Assembly (NCBI GenBank): GCA_033629205.1
Contig: CM066162.1
Coordinates: forward strand, 19,591,452 to 19,655,451
Reading direction: 5' to 3'
Length of the DNA stretch: 64,000 bases
Source: Lithocarpus polystachyus
Taxonomy: Eukaryota > Streptophyta > Magnoliopsida > Fagales > Fagaceae
Part shown: positions 1-11,932 of the stretch, in pieces
How positions within the stretch are numbered: the first letter of the stretch is position 1
Layout of the letters: each line of letters starts with the position of its first letter
Notes under the pieces: model-generated
What the model was told of the DNA's origin: nothing
Databases searched by the model: none
The model's input: only the letters and a program-made list of their open reading frames with translations
Made by a program: the position numbers and the translations under genes

Positions 1-1255
1 TTGCTAAGAGAGGTACACAATTTTGTTCTATTTAGAATCCATGGTTGTGTGATACAACGATCTTTAAATGAAAATATAATTTATATATATATATATATTA
101 CTTCGATCCGCAAAAAAAAAAAAAAAATAAAAAAATCAAGTACTTAGTGCCAATGTGACTGTTTATCATACTAAGGTAGTGGAAGTGCCTGGAGTGATGA
201 ATCTGGTGATAGTTACACATCGCGTGTACTGAACACACAATTCAAAACACAATTTTCAGCTGAAATGTGTATAGTAGTGTATAACTCAACGTGTGCAACA
301 ATAATTAGCATTATATTAATATGGTTAATGAATTCTTGAATCTTGATACATGCATCAATATTAACAAAATAAGTATAGATCCAATTTATTTTTAAAATGA
401 CGGTTTTAAGACGGGGGACAAAGTTGTACCGAAACACAGATATATAGTATTCATTCTGCAGAATCTGCACTACCAACTGGGCAAACTGCTTGTATTTTTT
501 GCTACCTGAAAGTCAATCATCGGCCAATCAGTTGGATAATTACTCAGTATTTGCCCCCAAGTTTTCATTAATTCTACAAACAATATATTAATAATGCCGT
601 GCTTTGTTCGCGTGTCCTTACCGTACTAATATTAAAATTGCAATGGCCCACATTCTCTTACTAATTTACCAGGTTAATCAGACTACATGGCAAGTACATC
701 TTTCCTTTGAACTCAAATTGCAGTTTCTTCTCATGGTTGCTGGCAGGGTTGATGAAGACACAAACTATATAATATAAACTATAAAGGCCATCTTAATTTG
801 ATCTTACCCTTTCACAAGCTCTTAGAGTTCTTTTGTGTTTTATTTACGGGGCTACTCGGTGGTTTGTGGTTGGATGGAAAATGAAGAGTAATTAAGCTAA
901 GTATAGTTAAAGTCTTTTAAAATTCTTTTCAAGCTCTGATTTTTTGGAAACCAGGACGTTTCTTTACATCTTTTATGTAAGACCTTTTTGTATATTCAGA
1001 AAAAAAAAAAAAAAAAAAAAAAACTTTTTCTATTTTTATAAGTGGAAAAATTTACAAAATAATATTATTTTAATAAAATAATTATTGAAAAATGACATTG
1101 TTTTCAAATTATTTGGAAAATTAGCTTTTAAAAAAAATGATTTAAAGGGTTGAAATTGTAATTTTAAAACACAACTACTAGGTTGTTCGTGAGATGTATG
1201 AATAATGTTGTAATATTTTATGTAAAATAACAATTATAAATTGAACATACATATC

Positions 1256-1288
<33 letters not shown>

Positions 1289-2000
1289 ATTCAAGTAATG
1301 AGAAATAAAAAAATAACTTTGGAGGAATAAAATAAAAGTTAATATAGAATATGTCTTTTTCTTTTTCTTTTTCCTATACCCAAAACAAAATACACATTTC
1401 AAACATCCAAAATCAATCACAACCTTTACAAAACTCATAAGTCTACAATGTCCGACCTAACATCAAAATCATAATTGCCGATGTCATTCAATATAAAATG
1501 TAAGTCCCCTTTCTTGGTTGTAGTCAACTCATATGAGTTAAGATGAGATGAGACAACAATGTTGGAGTTAAGTAGATGTCATTGAAAGATTGAAGGTAAA
1601 TGACATTATTTTTGGTCTGTGTGTATTTGGCATGGGATGGTATAAAGGGCTATATGGGTAGGTATATGTAAGAAGTATAAGTGTAAGAGGTGAAAATGGT
1701 GAATTGAAATGCAAAAAATTTGTGTGTGTATATATGAGAAAAGGAAAAATCTTGAAACATTGAATCAAAAGAAACAAAGAATATTTATTTATTTTAATTA
1801 GAAAAGTCTTAAAACATTTAATCAAACGAAACAAAAAGTCAATATCTAATTTGTTCTTATTTTTGATGTGGCACTTGAGAATGTTTGATGTGACACTTGA
1901 CAATGTTTTAATTCTCTTTACAAAGAATGCACCACCTATTAGAAGCTCATGATTTTCCACATAAGGTTATATATATATATATATATATATATATTTAAAG

Positions 2001-2149
2001 GAGAATTACACTTTACTACCTTAAGTTATACTACATATTACACTTTGCACTTTGACGTTAAGTTTGATGTTAATTTGGATGGAAATTCAAAGTTTGAGAT
2101 GCAAAGTGTAATAAAGAATATAGTTTAGGGTAGTGAAGTGTAATTTTTC
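2001..2149. mobile_element. Fold-back MITE-like element
   Basis: The left end (2003-2034, GAATTACACTTTACTACC...) reads as the imperfect reverse complement of the right end (2117-2147, ...GGGTAGTGAAGTGTAATTTT). An inner pair, TTACACTTTGCA and TGCAAAGTGTAA, is also inverted. The piece at about 2240-2288 resembles the right end again and may be a second, decayed copy. It is non-coding. The superfamily was not determined and no clear target duplication was seen. Confidence 0.5.
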
Positions 2150-3551
2150 ATTTGTTTTTAATAGATTGAGAAGAGAGGTAATTAGGTATTTTCACAGTGT
2201 CATATTTTTCATATAGTGCATTCAAAAAATTTATAATGTAAAATATAACATATAATATAGTTTAGAATGGTAAAATATAATTTTTCCTTTATTTCAACCA
2301 ATGCAGTATAAGCTAACTGCCTACGTTAAAATTACGTTTTGAAAGTACATTTTAATTTGAAAATATGGTAAAATTTCGTTTAAAAAATTATCAAGTGGAG
2401 CTTTTAAATTTGGATTCACATGCTGGTCCGCTTGGAATCTTGGATGCTTACCTAGAAATTCGGAAGGCCATCTATCAAATATTATAAAGTTTGCATGTGT
2501 GACCTCACACAACAATGCTGCTAATTGCTAATCAATTAAATGCCTAGACTAGAGTCACTGACTCACTAGGCATCTTTTTGAAGTTACAAGCATACGTTGC
2601 ACAAACTGGCATGACATCATAATTTGTATCACAAAATTATCCTCCTGGTGTTACAAATTGTGAACCTTCTTGATGGGTAAAATGGATATTTTGCTCAATA
2701 TTGCAATGGTGAAGAATCTAGCCTACTGAATCCGTCATGTCCATAGGTTGCTATTTCAGACCATCAGTTTTAGACTCACCTTCTCGATCATTGACAAGAA
2801 AGTTTCTTGATTTAGCGCAAGGGGAGCCTTCTTCACATAAGTGCTACGTCCTCTTAATTTCAAGATTTCCAATTTTATTTATCGGCTAATTTTTGGATTT
2901 AATTAATACTATCACAGTTTGGTTAAAATTTTGGGTATTGTTTTACTTGAATGCCTCATGCAACCATCTCATTTGTCTGTCTATACTATAATCATTGAAG
3001 CCGATTTAGAATTTCAAGTTAGAGGGGATCAAAGTATAAGAAGAAAAAAAAAATTTTAAATAGGTATTCATATAATACTAACAAACTATCAACTAAGGTC
3101 AATACACAAAATCATTGTTTCTTAATATATTAAGATATAATCATTTACCAATAAAGACAAAAAAAATACAAAATAATATTTTTTTTTAAGAACATCAACT
3201 GATGCCAATATATATATATATATATATATTTACAAACCAAAACTTACTTTTGCTACTTTAATATAGCATTTAAAATGTCTCATACAATAATGTTTTTGGT
3301 ATTTAGTGTTCTAAATGCTAAATATTTACCATTTAGAACACTTAATACTAGTACTCTAATACTGGCTGACTGAAATTTTTTATTTTTTATTTTAAAATTT
3401 TGTTTTTGTTAAGTTTTTGAGTTGAGTAGTTGCTAGTTAGACTAAGCTAATTAAAAGAGAGGAAATCTAAGTTTTTGAAAAAGTGAGTCACAACTCTGGA
3501 AATAAAATATATATAATCATTAAAAAAAATATTGTTTTTCTTTGGGCACGC

Positions 3552-3660
3552 GGGGGGGGGGGGGGGGGGGGGGGGGAGGGGTGGGGAATTTTTTTTTCTT
3601 TTTTCTTTGGGCCAGGGGGGCCCGGGCCTCCTTGGCCCCCCTGTGGGTCCGTCCCTCTAT
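3552..3660. repeat. Poly-G tract with GC-rich palindromic block
   Basis: About 25 consecutive G (3552-3576) are followed by a T-rich stretch and a GC-rich segment (about 3610-3645) in which GGGCC and GGCCC blocks pair with each other. It stands out against the AT-rich surroundings. It may be part of a decayed transposable element; no family recognised. Confidence 0.5.
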
Positions 3661-4404
3661 AGAGCCGGCTCCGTAGAGGTCCAATTACGATTTATCTTAC
3701 CAACCTATCAAAAGAATTGCAACTGTGTCTAATAAAGTGCCGAGTGATGCACTGATGCCACTCCATGTTCGAATCATGGTACACCATGGGAGCAACACAG
3801 TTGGTTCATTCACTACAACACGATCGATCATGCCAGTTCCTACCTATTGCATCAAGCACGTGCTAAGGTCGACACCAGTGTTAATGGCTAGATCACAGGA
3901 ATCAAATGATGCCACCCTCTAATATGAAAACATATCACAGGAATCACTGGCCGCCAGATCTCACAGCCCATAATAAGATAATATTGAGGCAGCTTCTCTA
4001 TGGTGTCCTCAATATATGGTTGCCATACAACCTACACAAGCATAAAATAGTTTAAATTAAAGAAGACTTCATCACTTATGAGTTATGATAATGATTCTTG
4101 TTGAACAGGTTATCATTATTGTAAGTAACTTTTTATTTTATATATATATATATATATATATAAATAGAAACAAAAAGAAAAAGAGAAAAGAAGAAGATCC
4201 TCTACAATTAAGATGATGATCCAAAAATGCTCTTCCATAGATTTTAGATTTTATGTAGTATGTTAGCTCTAGCCCTTAACTAAGATAGATAGGAGAGTCT
4301 TTCCAATCAGAGTGTAGGATCATATTTAGAATCATAACGTTATACTTTTCATAAAAATAAATAAATAAATAAAGTGAAAAATCACAAATGATGCATTCAA
4401 GAAT

Positions 4405-4578
4405 TATCAACGTAAACCACCGCACATCCTTGGTGCGGTGGTCACTTCACAAGTATAAGTGTTTGTAGGGTGTAGGGGATAAGGGTCGGAGTTCAAGTCT
4501 CTAAGATGGAGTTTCACATACATATACACTTAAATTAGACTAGAGTATAATTTTTATCTTGTATATAAAAAAAAAATC
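4405..4578 (+). mobile_element. tRNA-derived SINE
   Basis: An A-box-like segment (about 4430-4450, TGGTGCGGTGGTCACTTCAC) and a B-box-like segment (GGAGTTCAAGTCTC, about 4488-4502) sit at the spacing expected of an internal pol III promoter, and the element ends in an A run (4567-4576). Flanking ATCAACGTAA and ATCAACATAA look like a slightly decayed target-site duplication. Confidence 0.6.
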
Positions 4579-5574
4579 ATCAACATAATTGATAAAATCT
4601 TCTTCAATAGAAAATAAAAATGATAATTAAATATATTCTAAAGATATAAAGTATATAGAATAATTTATAAATAAGTTTATAACTATAAAACATTATAAAA
4701 TGGCATGACTCTTGAAAGTTAATTTTGAAATACGAACTCAATTAGATAGAAATTAATTGATCAATAAACTGCATCATCTTCATTTGTTTAATGGGTTTTT
4801 CACATACCAAATGTAAAAAAGAATAAAGTTTCTCGCTTTAGTATCTCATACATCAAGTAACAACAATTGATTTTGATAGTATAAACAACACCCTTTAGAG
4901 TTAACAATAAAAGAAGCCTACTAGCCTACTACCATGTCAACTAGAGGATTTATCTTGAAAATTAGGTGAATGATTTATTACCAAAAAAAAAAAAAAAAAT
5001 TGGTAGTAGGATCACCCGTCTTAGTAGAAATCTCATAAATTAGATTTTACTAATTAAAACTAATCTAAATCATTTAATGATAAAAAGTATGATACATAAC
5101 TTGGTTTAGATTCAATGCTCTCACACGTGACTTCATTACGAAAATCTAACGCAATTGCACAAGGGATATAAACTTTGACCTAAAAACAATGATTTTGAGA
5201 ACATTCTAAAAAAATAAAAAAGATAAAGATAAAGAAGTAGGGATAGGTAGAGTAGGGTCTTCTCATAGAGTTCCTATGTGACTAAATATTTCGTGGCCCC
5301 CTTTTGTCGGAAAACAGCAGTTTGGAAAGGGCCAAAGCGAATCTCTACAAAAGTACAAAAAAATTTCTTCTTCTTCGTCGTGCCTTTTTAAGTGTTGGGC
5401 TGTTTTGGTCTTTGTCCTCTGCTTTGTTTTTTTCTTCTTTTTTTTACTGTTTCTATTTGCGACTGTACAAACAAAACCAGAAGATTCAGAGAGACGCAGA
5501 AACAGAGAGATATAGAGAGATTCTGGGTTTATTCTTCTCTCTCTCTCTCTCTTAGGGTTCCCAGTTTTGACAAC

Positions 5575-7905
5575 ATGAGGAAGAAACTTGATACTCGTTT
5601 TCCAGCCGTAAGTCTTTTTTTCTTTTCTTTATTCTCTGTTTGTGCGTGTGCGTGTGCGTGTGCGTGTGTGTGTATGTGTTGGTTTGTTTCTTTGCTTGTT
5701 TTTCTTCAATATAACCGTTTACTTTTGTTTTCATGGACATGGGGTTTTTCTTTTTCTTCTTTTTGCTCACTTGGGTTGTGTGAGTTTTAGACTGTTTGTT
5801 TTATATGTGTTGTGTATGAAATAGTTAATCTGATTCTGATAATTTTTAAACCTTGCAATGTTATTGTTATTGGATAAACCAGGTTGTGTTCAATACTTGA
5901 ATTTGTAGCATGTTTAGTTAGTTTACTAGGAGGTTTTTTGTGTTCTTGGCTTCTAAGATAATGGAAACATAATAGAGAGTCTGGGGTGGAAGCAAAGGAG
6001 TTTCTGTTTTGTAGTGGGAAAGATAGCCATGTTTCATAGCACTTTAGTTACAGTATTGTAGTTATGGTTTTTGGAGCCCTCAACTATTAAAATTTATATA
6101 TCGGGTTTTGGTGCAATGAAAAGTGCCTTCCATCCAAAGTGACATGTTGTAGGTTTGAGTTTGGGAATCAGTCTCTCTAAAGAGATGGGGTTAAGGTTGC
6201 CTACCGATCATCTCTCCCAAACTAGATGGGGTTAAGGTTGCCTACTGATCATCTCTCCCAAACCCCACAGAAGTGGGAATTTTGTGCACTAGGTGTGACC
6301 TTTTTATTGTAGCGGAGAGAGACAGAGAGAGAGAGAGAGCGCAAGCCATCTGCATAGTGACAATCTTCTTTTTTCCCTTCCTTGCTCATAGGATGGAAGT
6401 AAATGGCACTATCCTAAAGGCCGGTTTGGTTTTCCTTGTGAATTGATTCAGAGGAATTATTGGAAGTTCTTTAATCATAATAAGTTTGCTTTGCAACTCA
6501 TGCAAAAGGACTTTTATTTATGATGTACACTAGCTGTTGTCTAATTAGAGCATTGGCATCAGGCACTTTATTACGCTTTCTTTAGGTAAAAATTAGATAA
6601 ACTCACTCCAAATTCCCTTGCATCAGGATCAACACACCATAGCCAAAAAAATATGAAATTTACTGTATCTCACTCCATCAGGCAAGGCATTGTAGCTTTA
6701 ACAATTGATTTTTATTTTCTTCTCTTTTCAGCCAACATCTCTTTGCAATTGTCTCTCTCTCCCGAAATATATACATATATTTTTTTGATAAGTTTCTCTC
6801 TAGAAATATTACAAACCCACCACAACCAATCCACTGCCAGAGTGTTTGCAACAACCCATAACCCAACAAGGAATCCAACCAAAAATTAGCAAACTTTACG
6901 GTTTAGGAGGAAATTGAAGAACAAAAGAAACCACCTAGATTTTCATGGCCACTGACTAGGACTGAAAGAAATTGGTCAGTGTTAACAAATGATGAATCAA
7001 CAAACTCAAAGGACCAACCAATGACCACTGGCAGTGAAGGAAAGAAATCGAGTGGCACCACAGGATAGAGAATCAACAAGCTTAAAGCCTCAAAGAAGGC
7101 GCCATGATGGTACCCATGCCACCCAAGGTGGCTTTTCACCAGGGTCGCTGATTGATCAATACAGGCCTGTGAGAGAAGAAAGAGGCACAAGAGGGGAGGA
7201 ATAATTGAGGATGAGTACTCCCACAACTGTGAGAGAAGAGAGAAGGTGGAAGATGAGGAAAATGTAAGAAATGAGAAAGGTTTAGGGTTGATAATGGGGT
7301 GGAGGTGAGGTTTTGGGTTCAAAATCTGTTGGGTGCATATGAAACTCTAACAAATAAAGTCAAGAGCCATGAAGTTCAGTGGCAGTGCCTGCTCTACTTT
7401 ATAAGGAGAGCCACGGTTCAAATCCCCTCTTCTCCATTGTTATAACTATTGAATTATTAAAAAAGAAAAAAGAAAAAGGAAAGAAAAGTAACTCTTATGA
7501 ACAAAAAATCATTTGATATGTTAAGTTGTTGTCTTAAGGTGATGTTTCTCAAAAATCCTGAATGTTGTTTGAATTGAGATGGTATTGTACATTGCTATGG
7601 TTTAAATTATTAACCAGTAATATATGTGTAGAAAATTTGTTTCCTCCAATTAACATTCATGGCCTTACTGTTGAGTTTGGTGCATGGCACTCTGTGATCT
7701 GTTTTTGTTAGACATTGATGGGCATTTCTGAAGGTGCTCTGTTACTAAAATATGGGGCCTTGGAGATGTTACAGTTTCATCCATGATTCTCTTCTTTTTT
7801 TTTATCTTTTAACATTACACCTATCCTTGTTTTCTTGAAGTCTGTTGACATAGAGTCGACTTTGTGTCACCATGGTGCCATTTTATTGTGCATATTGAAT
7901 GCTTT

Positions 7906-7943
<38 letters not shown>

Positions 7944-9937
7944 TTAAAAATCCATATACATGAAACAATGGCATTTGATCTGTGCAATTTTATTTCTAGG
8001 ATACTAGTCTTCCACACTTGTTTGATCTAGCTGCTTGTTTAAGCTCATCATAATTGTTTTCTAAATTATCTTTATTCCATCTTTTCCGCTGTGAATAAGA
8101 GAATACTATCTATTTGACTTGAATATAGATAGAAATGCTGGACTATTAGCTTTCAAGCATGACATTTGTCCAGGATTGGCGTTGAGTGACCCCTTTACAG
8201 CTTGTTAGGTCTTAATTCCTGTCGACATGAGAAATATTAGTAATAAGCATTTAATTGGTCTTATTTATTTGCATCAAGTTAAATTAAGAGAAATCACTTG
8301 ATAGGAATTTTTAAACAATTGGTCTATAATCTTCTATTTCGAATCTAACAAATCCTACGATTGAACTTTTAGTTCAGTACTTTTATCATCTATTTGGCGA
8401 ATTAGGTCTAAATCTATTCTCGCTGGATTTTTTTGCCCTACGAATGGGGTCCCTCATGTTCAGTTTATCCTATAGAGGCCTTCAGTGATAAGTGGTATAG
8501 TCCACTACTTTCTCTATGTTAATGTTATGCATAAGCTAACAAATTTTTATTATGTTGCAACTGGGAGAAAGCTGCAGAATCATTTTGAGAATAAAATACT
8601 TTTGTTATCCTAAATATGTATAGCTGTTGCGTAAGAGATGATCCTGTATATGGGGCTCAAAGGAAGCACACAAGTCATCCCTCCGAAGCAAAGCAATTTT
8701 TTTGTAGGAAAATCCCCTTCTCTAGTTTGGAAATTGAAGTGAAGCACCCACATAAGTATGTGATCTTTTCATAAGCAATTCATTTTAATCCTGACAATGT
8801 GATGTCAGCTTCTCGACTCATATTGCATTTTGCTCTATGTAGAGGATATCCTTTTTAGGTCCTTTGCTATGATATTGTTCATGCCTTTTTAGGCCTTGCT
8901 CTTCTTCACTTCTTAGCTTCTACTTGCAGTATGTGGCTCCTCTATACTGTCGCATTTGTGGTCTTTATCTCATCTTGTCCCAGCTTGTTTCACTTCTATT
9001 ATGCATAAAATGTATTGTTTCCTTATCATATCTGGTGTTGTATTACCACTTATTTGATATAACATCCTCATTTAGTCAACCTTAAATAATTTTTTTTTAA
9101 TGGAAAAAATTTATAATTTTCTTTTTCATTATAATACTGGGATTTGTGGATAACCACTAGTGTTGTAGCAGTTCTATAAATTTTCTTTTAGTGTGATAGG
9201 TTTTCTAAGAGCAGTTCTCTTTTATGAATACTTGATCCAAGACAAATGAATTTCATTAGTTAAAGCTATATGATTGGTAAACAAACTTAAAGGAGAAAAC
9301 TTTGGCAAACTTCATGTCAATTTGAATGTATTATATTTTTATATGGTGTAAAAGTAGCATCTCTATGTTTTAGACCTGACATGGATTTGGAATTTTGCTT
9401 AGCACCATATTTTCTCTATATGCGCAAGATCCTAATCTTATTTAGGGAACCTTAATTGGATTATACTTGCATGGCACTCACTTTCAATATTCTTTCTTTC
9501 TATTTGATCTTTATTTAGCTAAATTATTCTAGGTTTTTTGGGTGAATATTTTCTTTTTTGGTTTGCTTATGCCGTGTTTCTGACAGGTGCCCCCCTGGAC
9601 TGGGTCCAGAAATTCTTCATACTAATGATTGCTTTTACTTTTTATTAATAACAAAAATGTATCATCTCTTTTTTAGTCTAGAAGTGTGATTACAGCATCT
9701 ATGTGGTGTTGCTTCTTTAGTTAAATATGTGTTCTTTCTATATAGTAGTCTATATTGACATTCATTCAATGCAGTGGGTTTCAAAACGGGATCATGTTAT
9801 CTGATTTTATTTAGTTGTTCCACAGGCTCGGATTAAGAAGATTATGCAAGCAGATGAGGATATTGGGAAGATTGCCATGGCTGTGCCTCTTCTAGTTTGT
9901 AAGTAACTTTTAAAACCCTAGCTACTGTTTGTTTATA

Positions 9938-9969
<32 letters not shown>

Positions 9970-11932
9970 GCTTCTAGTTCTATTTTTAATGATTCTTTGT
10001 TTAATAGTTCACAGATTTTGTTTCACCTTCAACATTTTTCTTTCTTTCCTTCTTTTTTTTATTTTTTGGTTATAATTTAGTCTATGAGTGGCATTGCTTG
10101 GTCTTCTTTATGAGGAGAATTAGGGTTTTGATCCCCTCCCCCACTTGTTGTAACAATTTAAAAATAAAAATTAACATTGCAGTTATTTTATTATTTATGA
10201 TACTTATCTCCTGTTGCTAATGTAATGTGCAGCTAAAGCTTTGGAACTTTTTCTGCAAGATCTATGTGCTCAGACATATGAGATTACTTTGAAGAGAGGA
10301 GCAAAGACCATGAATTCTTTGCATTTGTAAGTGAAATTTTCTTTTATTAACTTTAAGGTTGTAACTATGTTCTTTGAGGATAGGCAATTACTTTTATAGT
10401 TTAGTGAGAATCAAACCCTGTCCCGACTCTTTTCTATGAAACACCATGCCTATATTCTTTAAGGATCAGTTATTAAGATTAAAGACTGTGTCTCCTGCTG
10501 TAGCATTTGTTTTAGGTGTAGTTTCTGAGATATTTGGCAATTTGGCGTTTGCACTGGCCTAAAGTACATGGAAAGAAAATAGTGATATCTATGTCTCTCT
10601 CTCTCTCTCTCTCTCCTTCTCATGCATACAGGCACAGGGACTTCGGCACACATTAGACAATAGGGTTCATTCTTGCTATGAGAAAAATTATTCTTTTTGT
10701 GCTTTGTTTTCAAGATGTAAATCTAAGGTGCTTAAAATTTTGTCTTTGTATGTACAGAAAACAGTGTGTCCAGGCCTTTAACGTTTTTGATTTTCTGAAA
10801 GATATCGTCAGCAAGGTTCCTGATTTAGGCGGTTCAGAAGCTGCTGGTGAAGATCGTTCTGTTGCCAAAAGAAGGTTTGGAAAAATGTGATGCTATCTCT
10901 TGTAAATAGCTGACGAAGAAAGTTCAGTTATTTTATGGCTAATATACTATGTTAATACTCTGATTTATCAGGAAAATTACTGATAACATTGAAAATGATA
11001 GTGATGATGAGTCCAAGAGGCATAAAATGGTAAGACATGTACTGCACTCAGATTCACATTATTATCAAATCGTTTTTATGGAAGTCTTTCACACTTAGTG
11101 GGTGTTCAGTATCTTATTCTCTCTTTGTTCTAAGAATTATTTTTTGATTTATTCATTAATGTGTTTGAACATGCTTATATTTGGATATTTAACTGGGATG
11201 TAGAAAATTATGTACTCATCTTCCTGGGTTTTCTGAACTTCAATTACTGGGAAATTTGTATCTCGGAAATTCCAAATTGGAAAACAGAAAATAGAGTCAG
11301 ATGAGTATTACTGAAACTTGGTTTGTAAAATTGTACGACATTATAATAGGACAGGCATTTATAGAACTTGGGATGCATCTTTTAAGCTAACATATAATCT
11401 GTCTTAACAGAATGATTTTGCTTGATGATTTTTTTTTTCTGCGTTGCAGCATGATGCAGTCCACAATAGCAGCAGTGGCAGAGGAAGGGGTAGGGGCAGA
11501 GGTAGAGGTAGAGGTCGTGGGCGAGGTAGTCAAACAGTTGAGAGAGAGACAACTGCACAATATGAGAAGTTTGAAGATGATCTAGATGATTCTGAGCATG
11601 ATGAAAAACTCAATCAAAGTCTTGAGAGGCTTGATAATGGGGAAGAAACCAAGGAATGGAAGGAAAATATTCTGGCTGTCAAAAGTGAAGAAGCACCCGT
11701 TAGAAACTTTGACTTGAATATGGACTTAGATGAGAATGGGGACTCAACAACTACAGCTGCTGTCCCTGCTAGTTCATCTGCAGAGCCCATTCCAGAAATT
11801 AACCCAGAGGAATACCCTGACTGGTCTGAATCTGAAATGAAAAATATTGCCATTGATCCCGTACAACTTGCCAGCATAAGTAGAAGGATAGATGAGGATG
11901 AGGATGAGGAAGATTATGATGAAGAAGGTTGA
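5575..11932 (+). CDS. DRAP1: Dr1-associated corepressor, NC2-alpha/DRAP1 (histone-fold)
   Basis: Six exons keep one frame: 5575-5607, 9826-9898, 10233-10326, 10758-10874, 10972-11029 and 11450-11932, giving 285 residues. All junctions are GT/AG. The N-terminus (MRKKLDTRFPA) and residues up to about 105 form an H2A/NF-YC-like histone fold, with recognisable DEDIGKIAMAVPLLVSKALE and LHLKQCVQAFNVFDFL segments. Known role of the family: NC2-alpha pairs with NC2-beta (Dr1), binds TBP on DNA and represses or adjusts RNA polymerase II preinitiation; nuclear. The C-terminal part is disordered: an acidic/basic linker, a 17-residue glycine-arginine tract (135-151) and a very acidic tail. Intron 1 is about 4.2 kb and carries a SINE and microsatellites. 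The start is the first ATG after a CT-rich leader. Arabidopsis places this family as NF-YC11. Confidence 0.9.
6119..6312 (+). mobile_element. Au-like SINE with internal duplication
   Basis: It lies in intron 1 of the DRAP1 gene. A B-box-like GGTTTGAGTTTGGGAATCAG is followed by the GGGGTTAAGGTTGCCTAC, CCCAAACCCCACAG and GTGCACTAGG blocks that characterise the 3' half of plant Au SINEs, then a T run. A 41-bp unit (6183-6223 and 6224-6264) is repeated in tandem, differing mainly by one C/T. The 5' (A-box) part is poorly preserved. Confidence 0.6.
6545..7340. other. Intron 1 segment, likely decayed transposon
   Basis: It begins with TTAGAGCATTGGCATCAGG, an end-type sequence seen in plant non-autonomous DNA elements and similar to the start of the element at 49674. 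I could not find a matching right end. The minus-strand open frame inside (6903-7322) has low-complexity Ser/Phe/Leu composition and no recognised domain. Confidence 0.25.
7365..7465 (+). mobile_element. Short SINE-like repeat
   Basis: AGTGGCAGTGCCTGCTCTAC...AGCCACGGTTCAAATCCCC has A-box and B-box style spacing and is followed by an A-rich tail. Related copies appear at 10076-10175 (+) and at 63050-63150 (-). All three lie in introns. Confidence 0.45.
7909..7940. repeat. (AT)n microsatellite
   Basis: Uninterrupted TA dinucleotides in DRAP1 intron 1. Confidence 0.9.
10076..10175 (+). mobile_element. Short SINE-like repeat
   Basis: TGAGTGGCATTGCTTGGTCTTC...AGGGTTTTGATCCCCTCCC followed by an A-rich end. 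It resembles the copy at 7365 in layout and wording. Lies in DRAP1 intron 2. Confidence 0.4.
10594..10616. repeat. (CT)n microsatellite
   Basis: CT dinucleotide run in DRAP1 intron 3. Confidence 0.85.

Larger units (their letters stand above)
1..5574. other. Intergenic, AT-rich, no gene
   Basis: I see no protein-coding gene here. The stretch holds AT and ATT microsatellites (about 1257-1285, 1969-1994, 3210-3229, 4139-4162), long A runs, a fold-back element (2001-2149), a tRNA-derived SINE (about 4405-4578) and a G-rich block (3552-3660). Open frames in it are short and have skewed, low-complexity composition. The last 200 bases, with a CT run (5537-5553) just before the start codon, are probably the 5' UTR and promoter of the next gene. 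Confidence 0.7.

Noticed and set aside
3532..3732. Open frame with a poly-Gly start over the G tract
   Set aside because: Composition comes from the homopolymer and no domain is seen.
5304..5824. Open frames upstream of and overlapping DRAP1 exon 1
   Set aside because: They run through CT and GT repeats and the intron 1 donor; the histone-fold frame starts at 5575.
6903..7322. 139-codon minus-strand frame in DRAP1 intron 1
   Set aside because: Low-complexity Ser/Phe/Leu, no recognised motif, inside a probable transposon remnant.
11614..11877. Antisense frame over DRAP1 exon 6
   Set aside because: Shadow of the real coding frame.
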